DNA of 64,000 nt. Origin: Rhizobium sp. SL86 (GTDB lineage Bacteria; Pseudomonadota; Alphaproteobacteria; Rhizobiales; Rhizobiaceae). The stretch spans positions 509,001 through 573,000 of the forward strand of contig NZ_JAPPRJ010000002.1 of the NCBI RefSeq assembly GCF_026672545.1, in the 5' to 3' direction. Shown one piece after another: positions 1 to 11,115 of the stretch (position 1 is its first letter; every line of letters begins with the position of its first letter). Made by a program: the position numbers and the translations under genes. Under the pieces are notes generated by a model that saw nothing but the letters and a program-made list of their open reading frames with translations, was not told where the DNA came from and did no database searches.

Positions 1-101
1 GGTTCTTCAAAACTGAGCCGCCGCACCGGTCATCACCGCCGCGGCAGCCTCTGCCGCGGCGCGTCTTCCCGATCCATCTCCCGCCAAGAAAGAAACAGGC
101 C

Positions 102-884
102 TTGTCCCCCTACGATCCCAGACCCTCTGCCACCCTTGCCCGCCAGAACGTTGCCGTGCCGGATGCCCTGATTGCCCATCGCGGTGCGCCGCTTCTCGCA
201 CCCGAAAATACCTTGCCGGCCATGCGGGCAGCCGCGGAAAAAGGCGCGCTCTGGGTGGAAGTGGATGTCAAGCTGACGCGCGACATGAAGCCGGTCATCA
301 TTCATGATGACCGGGTGGATCGCACGACGGATGGCAATGGCTTTGTCGCGAATATGACCTTCGAGGAGATCCGCACGCTGGATGCAGGCGCTTATTTTGC
401 GCCGGAATTTGCCGGGACCCGCGTTCCCACACTTGAGGAACTGGTGGAGACCGTGCTCGACCTTGGCCTCAACCTGCAACTGGAACTGAAGCCGACGGCC
501 GGCGACGACATCGAAACCGCCGAAATTGCACTCGCCATGATGAAGGATCTGTGGCCGGCCAATCATGATGGGCTGTTTTTCACGAGCTTTTCCATCCGCT
601 CCATCCACGCGGCAGCGCGCCTGATGCCCAACGTGCCGCGTGCCTATGCGGTTGTCGTGCCGCCCAAAAAACCAAAGGCACTGCTGGACGAAACGAAGTG
701 CCAGATCCTTCATCTGCAGCGCGATTTCCTGCCGGATGAGGCGCTTGCCATCATGGCCGACAGCGGCATCGAATTTGCCGTGGCGACCATCAATGATGCA
801 GAGGTGGCGCACCGCTTTTTTGCAGGTGGCGCCCAGACCATCCTCTCCGATGTTCCGGACCTGTTTTCCCGGAAAGACCGCTGA
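102..884 (+). CDS. glycerophosphodiester phosphodiesterase
   Basis: Hydrolyses glycerophosphodiesters to glycerol-3-phosphate and an alcohol (family knowledge). The GDPD signature is plain: HRG at residues 26-28, EN at 35-36, the metal-binding ExD at 53-55 and HD at 68-69, so the two catalytic histidines (26 and 68) are present. No signal peptide is seen, which suggests a cytoplasmic UgpQ-type enzyme of normal length (about 260 aa). The start is uncertain: a TTG at 102 is used here, a GTG at 156 is also possible, and the frame stays open to the left edge. It is followed two bases later by an inositol-phosphatase family gene, so the two are probably co-transcribed. Confidence 0.85.
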   Translation: MSPYDPRPSATLARQNVAVPDALIAHRGAPLLAPENTLPAMRAAAEKGALWVEVDVKLTRDMKPVIIHDDRVDRTTDGNGFVANMTFEEIRTLDAGAYFAPEFAGTRVPTLEELVETVLDLGLNLQLELKPTAGDDIETAEIALAMMKDLWPANHDGLFFTSFSIRSIHAAARLMPNVPRAYAVVVPPKKPKALLDETKCQILHLQRDFLPDEALAIMADSGIEFAVATINDAEVAHRFFAGGAQTILSDVPDLFSRKDR

Positions 885-886
885 CC

Positions 887-1708
887 ATGCACGATATCGA
901 TCAGCGCGAAACAGCGCTTCACGAGATCATTCGAAGCGCGGGAGAGCTCGCACTCCACTGCTACCGCGCGAGGCGCCCCGGCCAGTACAGCCTGAAAGGC
1001 CGCCAGGATTTTTTGACCGAGGTGGACGGTCTTGTCGAGCAGCATGTCTTTGACAAACTGCGGGCACGGTTCCCCGAAGACGGTTTGCTTGGCGAGGAAA
1101 CCGGTGGACATGTGGCCGCCTCCCGCCTCTGGGTGGTCGATCCCATTGATGGTACAGCCAATTTTGCGCGCGGGATCGACCATTTCTGCGTCGCGATCGC
1201 CTTCGTCGAAGATGGCATCACGCACTTGGGCGCCACCTTCAATCCGGTCACGAATGAACTTTATGTCGCGCGTCAAGGCCGCGGCGCCAGCAAGAACGGC
1301 AGTCCGCTACGGGTCGCCAGCACGGACGCGCTGACGGTCGCTTCCATCGAACTCGGATGGTCGACCCGTACGCCAGAACCGGAGTACCTCGCTCTCTTTC
1401 AGGCGATGATTGCCAGCGGTGCGAGCGTGCGGCGCGGGGCGTCCGGTGCGCTCGCGCTCGCCTGGGTCGCGGAGGGGCGGACCGACGGTTATGTCGAACA
1501 TTTCATGCACCCGTGGGATTGCCTCGGTGGCCTGTTGATGGTGCGCGAAGCCGGAGGATGCACGGGACTTTACCGGGCAGGCAACCGCAAGATCTGCGAC
1601 GGCGGACCCGTCATAGCCGTTGCGACCGGCATTGCAGCAGAATTGGCCGAGATCGTGAAGATCCCTGTCTATCCGCTGGTGGACGCCAAGATCTCGTCGC
1701 CGACTTGA
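887..1708 (+). CDS. inositol monophosphatase family protein
   Basis: Member of the Mg2+-dependent, Li+-sensitive phosphatase family (inositol monophosphatase, CysQ, histidinol-phosphatase HisN). Visible motifs are LGEETGG near residues 68-74, DPIDGT at 85-90 and a C-terminal WDCLGG near 210, which together supply the usual metal ligands. The 273-aa length is normal. It begins two bases after the phosphodiesterase stop. The substrate cannot be decided from sequence; the neighbour suggests a polyol or glycerophosphodiester-derived phosphate such as inositol phosphate, but that is inference. Confidence 0.85.
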   Translation: MHDIDQRETALHEIIRSAGELALHCYRARRPGQYSLKGRQDFLTEVDGLVEQHVFDKLRARFPEDGLLGEETGGHVAASRLWVVDPIDGTANFARGIDHFCVAIAFVEDGITHLGATFNPVTNELYVARQGRGASKNGSPLRVASTDALTVASIELGWSTRTPEPEYLALFQAMIASGASVRRGASGALALAWVAEGRTDGYVEHFMHPWDCLGGLLMVREAGGCTGLYRAGNRKICDGGPVIAVATGIAAELAEIVKIPVYPLVDAKISSPT

Positions 1709-1713
1709 TGAAG

Positions 1714-1741
1714 TCCCCAGGTGTCGCACGGCACCTGGCCG
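1714..1741. terminator. hairpin between convergent genes
   Basis: A CCAGGTG / CACCTGG inverted repeat with an eight-base loop sits in the 39-bp gap between two convergent genes. There is no clear T-run on either side, so it is only a possible bidirectional terminator. Confidence 0.3.
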
Positions 1742-1747
1742 GCCACA

Positions 1748-2872
1748 TTACCGCGGGTCCGGCAGATAGGCTTCGCCGCCCGTTGCGATAATGTCCTCTT
1801 CGCTCAGCAAACGATGCCAGTGCGAATAGAACACGAAACGATCGCGTGGCAGGCCGACTTCTCGCTTGAGATGGCGATAGATGGCGCTGAAGGCCGCGTG
1901 CTCGCAGCCGCCCCAGAAAAAGCAGTGGTGCAGGTCTTCAGGCCATGCCACGCTCCGCACGGCATCGACAAGCAAAGTCGTCGTTCCCGGCGCGGCACCA
2001 TCGCGATGCAGCCACCGTAGATTGAGGCGCGGCGGACAGATGAGCGGCAGCTCGTCTTCCGCTCCGTCGACCTCGATCATCACATGCCCGGTCGTAGAGG
2101 CCGGAAGCCCCTCGATGATGCGGGCAATTCCGGGAAGTGCCGTTTCATCTCCGAGCAGAACCAGGAAGTCCGACGGTTTCGGTCCGTGGGCCGCAGGCCC
2201 CAGGACGCCGACCATATCGCCGGGGCGCACGTCGAGAGCCCAGCGCGTCGCTGGCCCGGGATCGCCATGCAGTGCGAAATCGATCGCAAGCTCGCCAGCT
2301 GCCGCATCAATCCGCCGGATCGTGTAGACGCGCGTCGGCACCGCTTTTCCCGGCCAAACCACCTGACCTCGATGGTCGAGCATCGGCCAGACCGGTTGGG
2401 TCACGCCGCGCGGCTGGAAGATGAGACGACAGTGCATCTGGTCGATACGGTCATACCGGCCGAGGTCCTTGCCGGAAAAGACGACCCGTCGCATGCATGG
2501 CGCGACGTCAGTGACGTGGCGGACGGTGAGGATGCGTAGATCATCGGGCAGCGTCGGCTCTGCCTGGTCTCCCTCCCAGCTGATCTCGATCCGTTCGCGC
2601 GCGGCGATGAAGCCGATCGGGCCTGCGAGCGCGTGCTTCAAGCGGTTGAGGGCTCCGGCTTCGGGTGCCTCTGCCGTCAGCCGGAAGCCCGCCTCCAGGG
2701 CTTCGAATGTTGCATGGCCGAAGGGCGAGCGGATCTGATACACGCCCTTGACCACCTCCACCGCCATGTCGTGCGTGGCGATCGAGTCGATGAAGGCTTC
2801 CGTATAATCGCCGATCCGCTCGAAGCGAACGGTGGAGGATGCGCGGTAGGTTCGGTTGGCAGCACGCTGCAT
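1748..2872 (-). CDS. siderophore-interacting protein with N-terminal DUF2218 domain
   Basis: Flavin-dependent ferric-siderophore reductase of the SIP/ViuB family, which releases iron in the cytoplasm by reducing the imported Fe3+ complex (family knowledge). Residues about 5-95 look like the DUF2218 domain often fused to these proteins. The FAD-binding domain follows, with the RVYTIR flavin motif at 181-186. The C-terminal half has the NAD(P)H-binding fold ending in FFWGGCEHAAF and a late FYSHWHR segment. At 374 aa it is longer than single-domain SIPs because of the fusion. It is the last gene of the leftward iron operon, starting 18 bp after the binding-protein gene. Confidence 0.85.
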   Translation of the reverse strand: MQRAANRTYRASSTVRFERIGDYTEAFIDSIATHDMAVEVVKGVYQIRSPFGHATFEALEAGFRLTAEAPEAGALNRLKHALAGPIGFIAARERIEISWEGDQAEPTLPDDLRILTVRHVTDVAPCMRRVVFSGKDLGRYDRIDQMHCRLIFQPRGVTQPVWPMLDHRGQVVWPGKAVPTRVYTIRRIDAAAGELAIDFALHGDPGPATRWALDVRPGDMVGVLGPAAHGPKPSDFLVLLGDETALPGIARIIEGLPASTTGHVMIEVDGAEDELPLICPPRLNLRWLHRDGAAPGTTTLLVDAVRSVAWPEDLHHCFFWGGCEHAAFSAIYRHLKREVGLPRDRFVFYSHWHRLLSEEDIIATGGEAYLPDPR

Positions 2873-2890
2873 TAAGGGTCTCCAGTCTTT

Positions 2891-4015
2891 TCAGATCGAG
2901 GCCCAGAGAGGCGCTTCGATGCGAACTGCGGCAAAGTCGCGGTTGATGGTTTCCAGCAGGGCTGCGGGATCAAGGTCGGCAGAGCGGTCGGGATGAAGCC
3001 AGCGCGCGGCCTGTGCCACGAACAGGATGTTGAGTGGCAGATTGGTGATGAGACCGGTCCAGATTCCATGGACCCGGCCATTCCGCACGCTCGGCAGATG
3101 CGCGAAGCTTGGTCGGCCATCGACCAGACGCTGAAGGCTCGCACGCGAAAGATTGGGGTCGATGCCGGGCCCGATGGAAGGGCGGCCTCCGGATGCCCAG
3201 CCGCCGCCGGTGGCGATGTAGACATCGTGCGGCGTCGCGATCAGATATTCGGGAGACAGCTTCTCGAACCAGGGAGCCGTCACGCCCGGCAAGGGTTGGC
3301 CGCCGGCAAGCGACAGCAATTCTCCCCAGATTTTACGCCCCGCCGCCCAACAGCAATCGTCAAGTGTCGACTGGACCTCCAGATAGATCGTGACGGGTTT
3401 TGCACCGGCTAGGCGTCTGCCGATATCGGAAAGCGCCTGCTGGAAGAAGGCGATATAGGCCTCGGCCTTTTCGCTGGCGTCGAGAAGTTGTCCCCACATG
3501 CGCATCGACGCTTTCAGGGTGCTCACGGGATCGGACGTCGGCTCTGCCCCCGCAGCGTTCGAGGAGGCATCACTGTAAATGACGGGGATGTCTGCGGCGA
3601 TCAGGCGGTCGACAAGGGAATCCATGTCCGCCTGCGGCGTCATAAAGGCTGTGGTAACGACGAGATCCGGCATCAGGCCGATCAGGGCCTCTAGCGACAG
3701 CGTGTCGGGCGTCAGCTTGCCGACGACCGGAACCTTATGTCCTTTGAGAAGACCCGTCTGCAGGCTCGCGCTGTCGATCCGGTCCACCGCCGCCCACCCA
3801 ATGATGAGCGAGGCCGGATCTGGGTGAAGCAAGGACATGGTCAGCAGATCATGTCCTTCGAGCAGGACGATCCGTTTCGGGCGGCCGGGCAGGCGGACTT
3901 CCCGCCCCGCCATATCGATGATGGTGAGCGGCTTGCCGGTCAGGGCGGCGGGCGCGATCCCTGCCATAAGACCCGTTGCGGCAACCGATGCGCAGAACTG
4001 GCGTCTGGTGGTCAT
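2891..4015 (-). CDS. iron-siderophore ABC transporter substrate-binding protein
   Basis: Periplasmic class III (FhuD/BtuF-type) solute-binding protein for ferric siderophores. The N terminus has twin arginines (TRRQFC, Arg4-Arg5) followed by a hydrophobic stretch and Ala residues, so export may be by Tat rather than Sec. After the leader come the IIDMAGREVRLPGRPKRIV start typical of this family and a VVGKLTPDTLSLEALIGLMP helix region. It begins seven bases after the TonB receptor stop. No cognate permease or ATPase is encoded beside it, so it must use an inner-membrane system encoded elsewhere. Confidence 0.85.
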   Translation of the reverse strand: MTTRRQFCASVAATGLMAGIAPAALTGKPLTIIDMAGREVRLPGRPKRIVLLEGHDLLTMSLLHPDPASLIIGWAAVDRIDSASLQTGLLKGHKVPVVGKLTPDTLSLEALIGLMPDLVVTTAFMTPQADMDSLVDRLIAADIPVIYSDASSNAAGAEPTSDPVSTLKASMRMWGQLLDASEKAEAYIAFFQQALSDIGRRLAGAKPVTIYLEVQSTLDDCCWAAGRKIWGELLSLAGGQPLPGVTAPWFEKLSPEYLIATPHDVYIATGGGWASGGRPSIGPGIDPNLSRASLQRLVDGRPSFAHLPSVRNGRVHGIWTGLITNLPLNILFVAQAARWLHPDRSADLDPAALLETINRDFAAVRIEAPLWASI

Positions 4016-4022
4016 GGCCGTC

Positions 4023-6185
4023 TCACCACTTGTATTTCAGACCGGCAATGACTGTCCGGCCATTTCCATATTGGCAATAGAAGTTGTAGCTGCAGCTCGA
4101 ATAATACTCTTTGTTGAGCAGATTGGTGACGTTGAGCGTCGCCTGAAGTCCCTTCAGGTTTGGCTGCTTCACGCCAAAATCATAGGTCAGTGCCGCGTCG
4201 AGCAGGGTGTAGCCATCGGCTTTCACCGTGTTGGCGTCGTCGCCATAACTGGAGCCGACAATTCGGACGCCCCCTCCAATCGTCAGCCCTTCCAGGACAC
4301 CCGTATCAACCTTGTAATTTGCCCAGAGCGAGCCGTAATAGGTCGGCACTGCCTGCGGCCTTTTACCGATGAGCGCAGAATTGCTGGATTCTGAGACTTC
4401 CGTGTCGAGCAGCGACAGTGCCGCGATCAGCTCCAGATTGCCGGTGACCTTGCCCCTGGCCTCGAATTCAAGTCCGCGCGAGTGGATCTCACCCTGCTGG
4501 ACGTAGAAACCGAGTGTTGTGGCCGGCGATTTGACATTCTGTTGGCGGATGTCGAAGGCTGCGAGCGTAAAGAGTGCATCCAGACCAACCGGCTGGAACT
4601 TGAGACCCACCTCGAATTGCTGTGCCTCGGTAGGCTTGAAGGCATTGCCTGATGCATCCGTGCCGAGTACCGGCTCGAAGGACGTCGAATAGCTGGCATA
4701 GGGTGCGATCCCGTTGTCGAACAGGTAGAGAAGGCCGGCCCTGTAGGTGGTGGCGTCATCCGACTGATCGGAGGAGGTTCCGGCAAGCAGGTTGTCGCTC
4801 TCCTGCCGCGTCCAGTCGTGACGCAGGCCCAGAACCGCGCGCAACTGGCCGATCTCGATCTGGTCCTGCAGATAGACACCCGTCTGCCACAAGCTCTGGT
4901 CGGTGTCGATCGCCGTTACAAAGGGGCCGACCGGCTGACTATAGACGGGATTGGTGACGTCGATCGAGGTTGCCAGACCCATCAGGTAGTCCCAGCTGCT
5001 TGTGGCGTGCTGGACATCAATGCCGACGAGCAGGGTGTGAGCGGCGGCTCCGGTTTCAAAATGAAACTCCGCCTGGTTGTCCAGAGCGAAACCGCGGGCG
5101 TTCTCGATCGAATGAACGGCGTAGCGCGGAATTACCCCGCTCGCAGAGATGGCTCCGGCCATCTGCAGCGACTGCATGTCCGTGTCCACGCCGGAATAAC
5201 GGAAACCGGAGCGCACAGCGACGTTTTCGTCGAACCGGTGTTCGAAGCGATAGCCGATGTTGTACTGCGTCCGGTCGAAGGAATCGTAATAAGGATCGCC
5301 CACGTCGAAATCCGGGCCAAGATAGCCGGCTAGGTTCGATGGTGCGAGGAAGCGCGGATAGACGGAGTTAAAATAGCCGCCCTCCGGATCGCGCTGGTAG
5401 GAACCCGAGATGGTGAGCGATGTGTCCGCATCCGGCTCCCATTTGAGGGAGGGGGCAATCCCGAGGCGTTGTTCCTCCACATTCTCATACCGTGTACTCG
5501 CCGTGCGGGCCACGAGGCCGAGACCGTATTGCAGCGTGCCGTCTTCCGTGATGGGTCCCGTGGAGTAGAGCCCGCCCTGAACGCGGCCGTCGGTTCCGCC
5601 CTCGAGCCTGACTTCATTCGACTGGATCTGCGAGGGTTCGCGGCTCACTTGGTTGACGAGACCACCGGGGCTGATCTGGCCGTAAAGCAGAGCGGAGGGA
5701 CCCTTCAGCACGTCGATGTGATCCAGAAAGAAGGGATCTATCTGCGGTGTGGCAAATCCCTGTCCGCGCACCAGTTTCAACCCGTCCAGATAGGTCACAT
5801 AGGTCGTATCGGTTCCAAACGCCCCGAATCCGCGCAGGAACACGGAATCGTAGCGCGACGTTGCATCGCGGTCCGACAGAACGCCCGCGGTGTAACGCAG
5901 CGCCTCGGCCACCGTTTGCGGGTTCTGGTCCTCGATCTGCTTGCGGCTGATGCTCGTGACCGATTGCGGGGTCTCAATCGCCGGCGTGTCCGTCTTGGTT
6001 GCTGACCGGTTCGACTTCACGATAAGGCTGTTGGATGTGTCGGATTCGCCCTTTGAGCCTTGGACGAGGACTGTTTCGAGCTGCGTGGTCTGGCCGGAAG
6101 ATCCGGCCTCCTGGGCGAGCGCCTGCAGACCGGTGAAAAGGAAGGTCGATGTAAGGAGAATGGAGCGGAAAAGGCTGGATCTCAC
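4023..6185 (-). CDS. TonB-dependent siderophore receptor
   Basis: Outer-membrane receptor that imports ferric siderophores using TonB/ExbBD energy. A Sec signal peptide covers about residues 1-25 (ending ALAQ). ETVLVQG (about 37-43) resembles a TonB box. The plug domain follows with ISRKQIEDQNPQTVAEAL and a GFATPQIDPFFLDHIDVLKGPSALLYG stretch. The beta-barrel ends in an aromatic residue (KYKW), as expected for assembly by BAM. At 720 aa it has the usual length. Two cysteines lie close together near the C terminus (SCSYNFYC), probably in an extracellular loop. It is the first gene of the leftward iron operon, divergent from the TetR gene. Confidence 0.93.
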   Translation of the reverse strand: MRSSLFRSILLTSTFLFTGLQALAQEAGSSGQTTQLETVLVQGSKGESDTSNSLIVKSNRSATKTDTPAIETPQSVTSISRKQIEDQNPQTVAEALRYTAGVLSDRDATSRYDSVFLRGFGAFGTDTTYVTYLDGLKLVRGQGFATPQIDPFFLDHIDVLKGPSALLYGQISPGGLVNQVSREPSQIQSNEVRLEGGTDGRVQGGLYSTGPITEDGTLQYGLGLVARTASTRYENVEEQRLGIAPSLKWEPDADTSLTISGSYQRDPEGGYFNSVYPRFLAPSNLAGYLGPDFDVGDPYYDSFDRTQYNIGYRFEHRFDENVAVRSGFRYSGVDTDMQSLQMAGAISASGVIPRYAVHSIENARGFALDNQAEFHFETGAAAHTLLVGIDVQHATSSWDYLMGLATSIDVTNPVYSQPVGPFVTAIDTDQSLWQTGVYLQDQIEIGQLRAVLGLRHDWTRQESDNLLAGTSSDQSDDATTYRAGLLYLFDNGIAPYASYSTSFEPVLGTDASGNAFKPTEAQQFEVGLKFQPVGLDALFTLAAFDIRQQNVKSPATTLGFYVQQGEIHSRGLEFEARGKVTGNLELIAALSLLDTEVSESSNSALIGKRPQAVPTYYGSLWANYKVDTGVLEGLTIGGGVRIVGSSYGDDANTVKADGYTLLDAALTYDFGVKQPNLKGLQATLNVTNLLNKEYYSSCSYNFYCQYGNGRTVIAGLKYKW

Positions 6186-6235
6186 GAGGTGTCCCCATAG
6201 TCATGACGCCGGATTTGTGGCAACACATAAATCAA

Positions 6236-6250
6236 ACGGGACCGTCCTGT
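6236..6250. promoter_or_regulatory. candidate TetR operator
   Basis: ACGGGACCGTCCTGT is a 15-bp inverted repeat with one mismatched pair, centred in the 146-bp gap between the divergent TonB receptor and TetR genes. Size and symmetry fit a TetR-family operator that could govern both genes. I found no convincing Fur box or RirA/Irr element in the same gap. The assignment is inference from position. Confidence 0.4.
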
Positions 6251-6331
6251 CCAGTTAATATGAACCTAATCCTCACCTTTAATCGTCAGGAAGATTGCCC
6301 TGTTGAAGGGTGGCATACAGAGGAGATGGCA

Positions 6332-6982
6332 ATGTCGGAGGCAGTGGCCAAGAAGATGAGAGGGCGGGTTGGACGCCCGGCAAGGGATAACCAGGACGGA
6401 GCAGCCGAGCGGATCATCGAGGCGGCAACTGAGCTCTTCGCCAGCCGCGGCTTCGCCGGCACCTCCATGGAGCAGGTAGCCAGCCGGTGCGGCGCGGGCA
6501 AGGACACGCTCTATCGACGTTACCCGTCCAAGGTCGTCCTGTTCGAGGCGGTCGTCGAGCACGCCCGCCGCAGAACGGCGGCACGGTTATCCAATCTGCC
6601 ATCCATGCAGGGGAACGCCCTTGAGCGATTGAAGGTGCTTCTGCGGGAAATGCTGCGCATCAACATGGACCCAGACCTGATCGCACTCAAGCGCATCACG
6701 TTCAGCGAGGCTATCGTGTTCGACAAGGCGGCTCCGGTCGCTCAGCAGCCGGATCCGATCATGGAGCATCTGGTCGGCGCAGTCGGAGACGCCCAGACTG
6801 CCGGTTTCATTGAAGACGGCGAGACCAGGGTCATCGCGGAACACTTGATCTACTGTCTTGTTGCGCAGCCAACCACGGCGGCCATGCTGGGTGCAACCGA
6901 GTTCAATGGAGCGGCAGCCGAAGAAAGGCATTTCGAACGAACCTGGACATGGCTGCTCAACGGCGTCGCTGCAGCCCGTTGA
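6332..6982 (+). CDS. TetR/AcrR family transcriptional regulator
   Basis: DNA-binding repressor with an N-terminal helix-turn-helix near residues 45-66 (TSMEQVASRCGAGKDTLYRR) and an AcrR-like C-terminal ligand domain. I start it at the ATG six bases after AGGAG (6321-6325), giving 216 aa, normal for the family; an ATG at 6326 directly abuts that Shine-Dalgarno. A basic stretch (KKMRGRVGRPARD) precedes the HTH. It is transcribed away from the TonB-receptor operon and is therefore its likely regulator. A TetR rather than Fur, Irr or RirA next to a siderophore receptor suggests ligand-responsive control. Confidence 0.88.
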   Translation: MSEAVAKKMRGRVGRPARDNQDGAAERIIEAATELFASRGFAGTSMEQVASRCGAGKDTLYRRYPSKVVLFEAVVEHARRRTAARLSNLPSMQGNALERLKVLLREMLRINMDPDLIALKRITFSEAIVFDKAAPVAQQPDPIMEHLVGAVGDAQTAGFIEDGETRVIAEHLIYCLVAQPTTAAMLGATEFNGAAAEERHFERTWTWLLNGVAAAR

Positions 6983-7101
6983 TGGTCCGCAAGTGAGGCT
7001 TTGGTCCTGGCGCCATAAATGGCCGAAGGGAAGAGACCCGGAGGACTGAAAACGCGGTGAACCCTTTTCGACCAAGGCCTTCCGGTAACTGTCGCGTAAG
7101 A

Positions 7102-8934
<1,833 letters not shown>

Positions 8935-8979
8935 CTCTTATCCCCTGGCTTCGATAGACTTGTCGTGTGCCGATGGGCT

Positions 8980-10176
8980 TCAGTCAGGCCAGCGCAGCAT
9001 GCCGTCGAAGCGGTGACGACTGAGGTCTTCGATGGGTGTCGCTATGATCTCGTTGGAGGCTCGCGCCCGGTCCAGTTCGGCTGTGAGGCGCTCGGCCACC
9101 ACCACCTCCTCGCCGGGATGCAGATTGCACGGGTCGAGGTAGAAGTAGTTGTGTTCCGTTTCGTGGTCGCGCACGATTACCGGCGGGCTGCCGGCGCGAA
9201 GTGCGGCCGCCAGGTCCCAGGCGGTGGTATGCGCTTCGCGCGGGTTGATGATCACCCGCAGACGGTCGAGAGGATTAGCGGTCGGGTCGGGCTCGATCAG
9301 CGCGGTGACGCCGGGCCGGCCCTTCAGCGCCTCGCTCCACAGCGCCAGATAGGCGCTTTCGCGCGCTCGCACCGCCTCGTGGTCGCGCGTTTCCCAGGCC
9401 TCGAGCGCCGCCATCACGCCAAAAATGCTTTCCTTGCCGACCTTCATGCCACGGCCGATGCCCATGTTCTGCAGGAAGGCATTGCGCACGAGGTCCTTCC
9501 GGCCGGCAACAATTCCGCTGGTCGGGCCACCCAAAAACTTGTGACCGGAATAGAGCGCCATGTCAGCGCCGGTCGCCAGGAATTTGCGAAGGTCGTATTC
9601 CGACGCCGCATCGACAATGACTGGAATACCCCGGGCGTGAGCGATTTCCACGAATTCGGACAGATGCAAAAGTCCGTAATCGACGACATGATGGGAAACG
9701 ACATAGACGGCGGCTGCCGTGCGCTCGGTGATGGCGTTTTCCATGTGGTAGCGATGGGTCGAGGTTGCTTGGCCGATCATCACCACCTTGCCACCCGCCA
9801 GCCGGATCGACTGGTCGACGGGGGCGCCGTAGCTTACCACATGACCCATCTGCACCAGCACTTCGTTCTTCTCCGTCGCGACATCCGGCAGCCGCTCGAT
9901 GGCGAGCAGATCCGGTCCGGTGATGGCGCCGGCCACGGCCAGACTGATGCCGGCGGAGCAGGATGCGGTCACAAAGCCCGCCTCGCCGCCCGTGAGGCGG
10001 GAGATCACGGCGCTGGCCTTGCGCTGGAGATCGTTGATCTCGACGAAGTGCGGCAGGATTTCCGCCATGGCCGCGATGGCTTCAGGCACCACGATGGAGG
10101 CGCCAAGACTGGTCATCGTGCCGGAAACATTGATCACCGGTCGAAGGCCGAGCCGCGCGCGAAGGTCGTTGGACAT
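8980..10176 (-). CDS. SelA-like PLP-dependent enzyme
   Basis: Fold type I PLP enzyme of the selenocysteine-synthase-like family that includes D-glucosaminate-6-phosphate ammonia-lyase (DgaE) and YhfS. The PLP lysine is Lys213 in [13 protein letters not shown], with the cofactor aspartate in VDAASE (Asp189) and ASCSAG at 71-76. At 398 aa it is much shorter than SelA itself, and no selenocysteine machinery is near. Known relatives eliminate ammonia or cleave bonds at the alpha/beta carbon of D-amino acids. Neighbouring amidohydrolase, RidA and peptide transporter suggest it acts on a D- or otherwise unusual amino acid released from an acyl conjugate. Substrate is unknown. Confidence 0.85.
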   Translation of the reverse strand: MSNDLRARLGLRPVINVSGTMTSLGASIVVPEAIAAMAEILPHFVEINDLQRKASAVISRLTGGEAGFVTASCSAGISLAVAGAITGPDLLAIERLPDVATEKNEVLVQMGHVVSYGAPVDQSIRLAGGKVVMIGQATSTHRYHMENAITERTAAAVYVVSHHVVDYGLLHLSEFVEIAHARGIPVIVDAASEYDLRKFLATGADMALYSGHKFLGGPTSGIVAGRKDLVRNAFLQNMGIGRGMKVGKESIFGVMAALEAWETRDHEAVRARESAYLALWSEALKGRPGVTALIEPDPTANPLDRLRVIINPREAHTTAWDLAAALRAGSPPVIVRDHETEHNYFYLDPCNLHPGEEVVVAERLTAELDRARASNEIIATPIEDLSRHRFDGMLRWPD

Positions 10177-10276
10177 GGTTCTGTTTCTCCTGATCTGGCA
10201 GCATGCCGAGAGCTATCGACACCTATACCATAATAATATAATAGCTTCCGGAAACTGTCTGGGGAGCCTCGTCGTC
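10177..10276. promoter_or_regulatory. divergent promoter region, candidate IclR operator
   Basis: This 100-bp gap separates the divergent SelA-like and IclR genes and holds the only AT-rich stretch nearby (about 10222-10245). A perfect 8-bp palindrome TTCCGGAA lies at 10246-10253, next to it. IclR proteins often bind short palindromes in such gaps, so this is a plausible operator, but one short palindrome is weak evidence. Confidence 0.35.
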
Positions 10277-11107
10277 GTGTCATCGCAAGCTGTCAGCCCT
10301 GTTTCCGGCTCCGAAACCCTGCCGAGCGAGGATGGGGAAAAAGTGGCCCGGCGCAGCCGCGTCAGCGGTATCGACCGGGCACTGCAGGTCATTGACCATC
10401 TTTATGAGACGGGCGAGCCGGCCGGCGCCTATGCCATCGCCAAGGCGATCGGCGCGCCGCTCTCGACCGTCTACGTCATCATCGAGGACCTGGTCGAAAA
10501 GCAGATGCTGACCCGCAACGCGGACAACGCGATCTGGCTCGGGCCGCGGCTTTATCACTATGGCCTTGCCTATGCCCGGTCGCTGGACTTCATGAGCGTC
10601 GCCACCCAGGAGATGCATGACCTGTGCCGGAAGGTCGGCGAGACGGTGCAACTGTGCGGGCGCGACGGAGACCATATGCTGGTGCTCGCGATGGCGGATG
10701 GCCCCAGCCATTTCCAGTTCGCCTCGCGGGTCGGAACTCGTGTTCCGCTCAACTGGACGGCGTCCGGGCGGCTGCTGGTCGGTCATATGGCCCCGGACGA
10801 ACGACGAGAACTCTTCCGCCGCTGCGCCCGGATCTCGCCGACGGGGCGGGCGGAAGTCGATGCCGCGACCCTGTGCGAGGCCGCCGGCAAGGCCTTCGCG
10901 GAGCGACTGTCCGTTCAGGTCGCCGAATCCGACTACGCCGTCGCCTGTATTGCCTCTCCCATCGTTAACGATGCCGGCACTTGCGTTGCCACCATCTCGA
11001 TCGTGCTGCCCGAGCAGAAGGTCATCGGCAAGGACAACCCCTATGCCGAAAGCGTCAAAGCCTCGGCAGCAAAGATCGAAAAGATGATGGGCTGGCGCAA
11101 TCATTGA
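10277..11107 (+). CDS. IclR family transcriptional regulator
   Basis: Winged HTH at about residues 50-75 (AYAIAKAIGAPLSTVYVIIEDL) followed by the IclR effector-binding domain (VQLCGRDGDHMLVLAMADG ... ASGRLLVGHMAPDERRELF). The start chosen is a GTG at 10277, ten bases after GGGGAG (10261-10266), giving 276 aa. An in-frame extension further left would run into the promoter region and the SelA-like gene. It is divergent from the SelA-like/ATPase unit and convergent with the amidohydrolase/RidA unit, so it sits in the middle of the locus it probably controls. Confidence 0.9.
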   Translation: MSSQAVSPVSGSETLPSEDGEKVARRSRVSGIDRALQVIDHLYETGEPAGAYAIAKAIGAPLSTVYVIIEDLVEKQMLTRNADNAIWLGPRLYHYGLAYARSLDFMSVATQEMHDLCRKVGETVQLCGRDGDHMLVLAMADGPSHFQFASRVGTRVPLNWTASGRLLVGHMAPDERRELFRRCARISPTGRAEVDAATLCEAAGKAFAERLSVQVAESDYAVACIASPIVNDAGTCVATISIVLPEQKVIGKDNPYAESVKASAAKIEKMMGWRNH

Positions 11108-11115
11108 CATGGTCC

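Noticed and set aside
6186-6331. Fur, Irr or RirA site upstream of the TonB receptor
   Set aside because: No 19-bp Fur-like repeat, TTAGAA-type Irr element or TGA-N9-TCA iron-responsive box was convincing in the gap.
10222-10245. TATA-N9-TATA stretch as a second copy of the 16325-16341 palindrome
   Set aside because: Only about 9 of 17 positions match and the rest is AT-rich filler, so chance is sufficient explanation.
9899-10276. In-frame upstream extension of the IclR gene
   Set aside because: It overlaps the SelA-like gene on the other strand and the promoter region. The GTG at 10277 has a ribosome site and gives family length.
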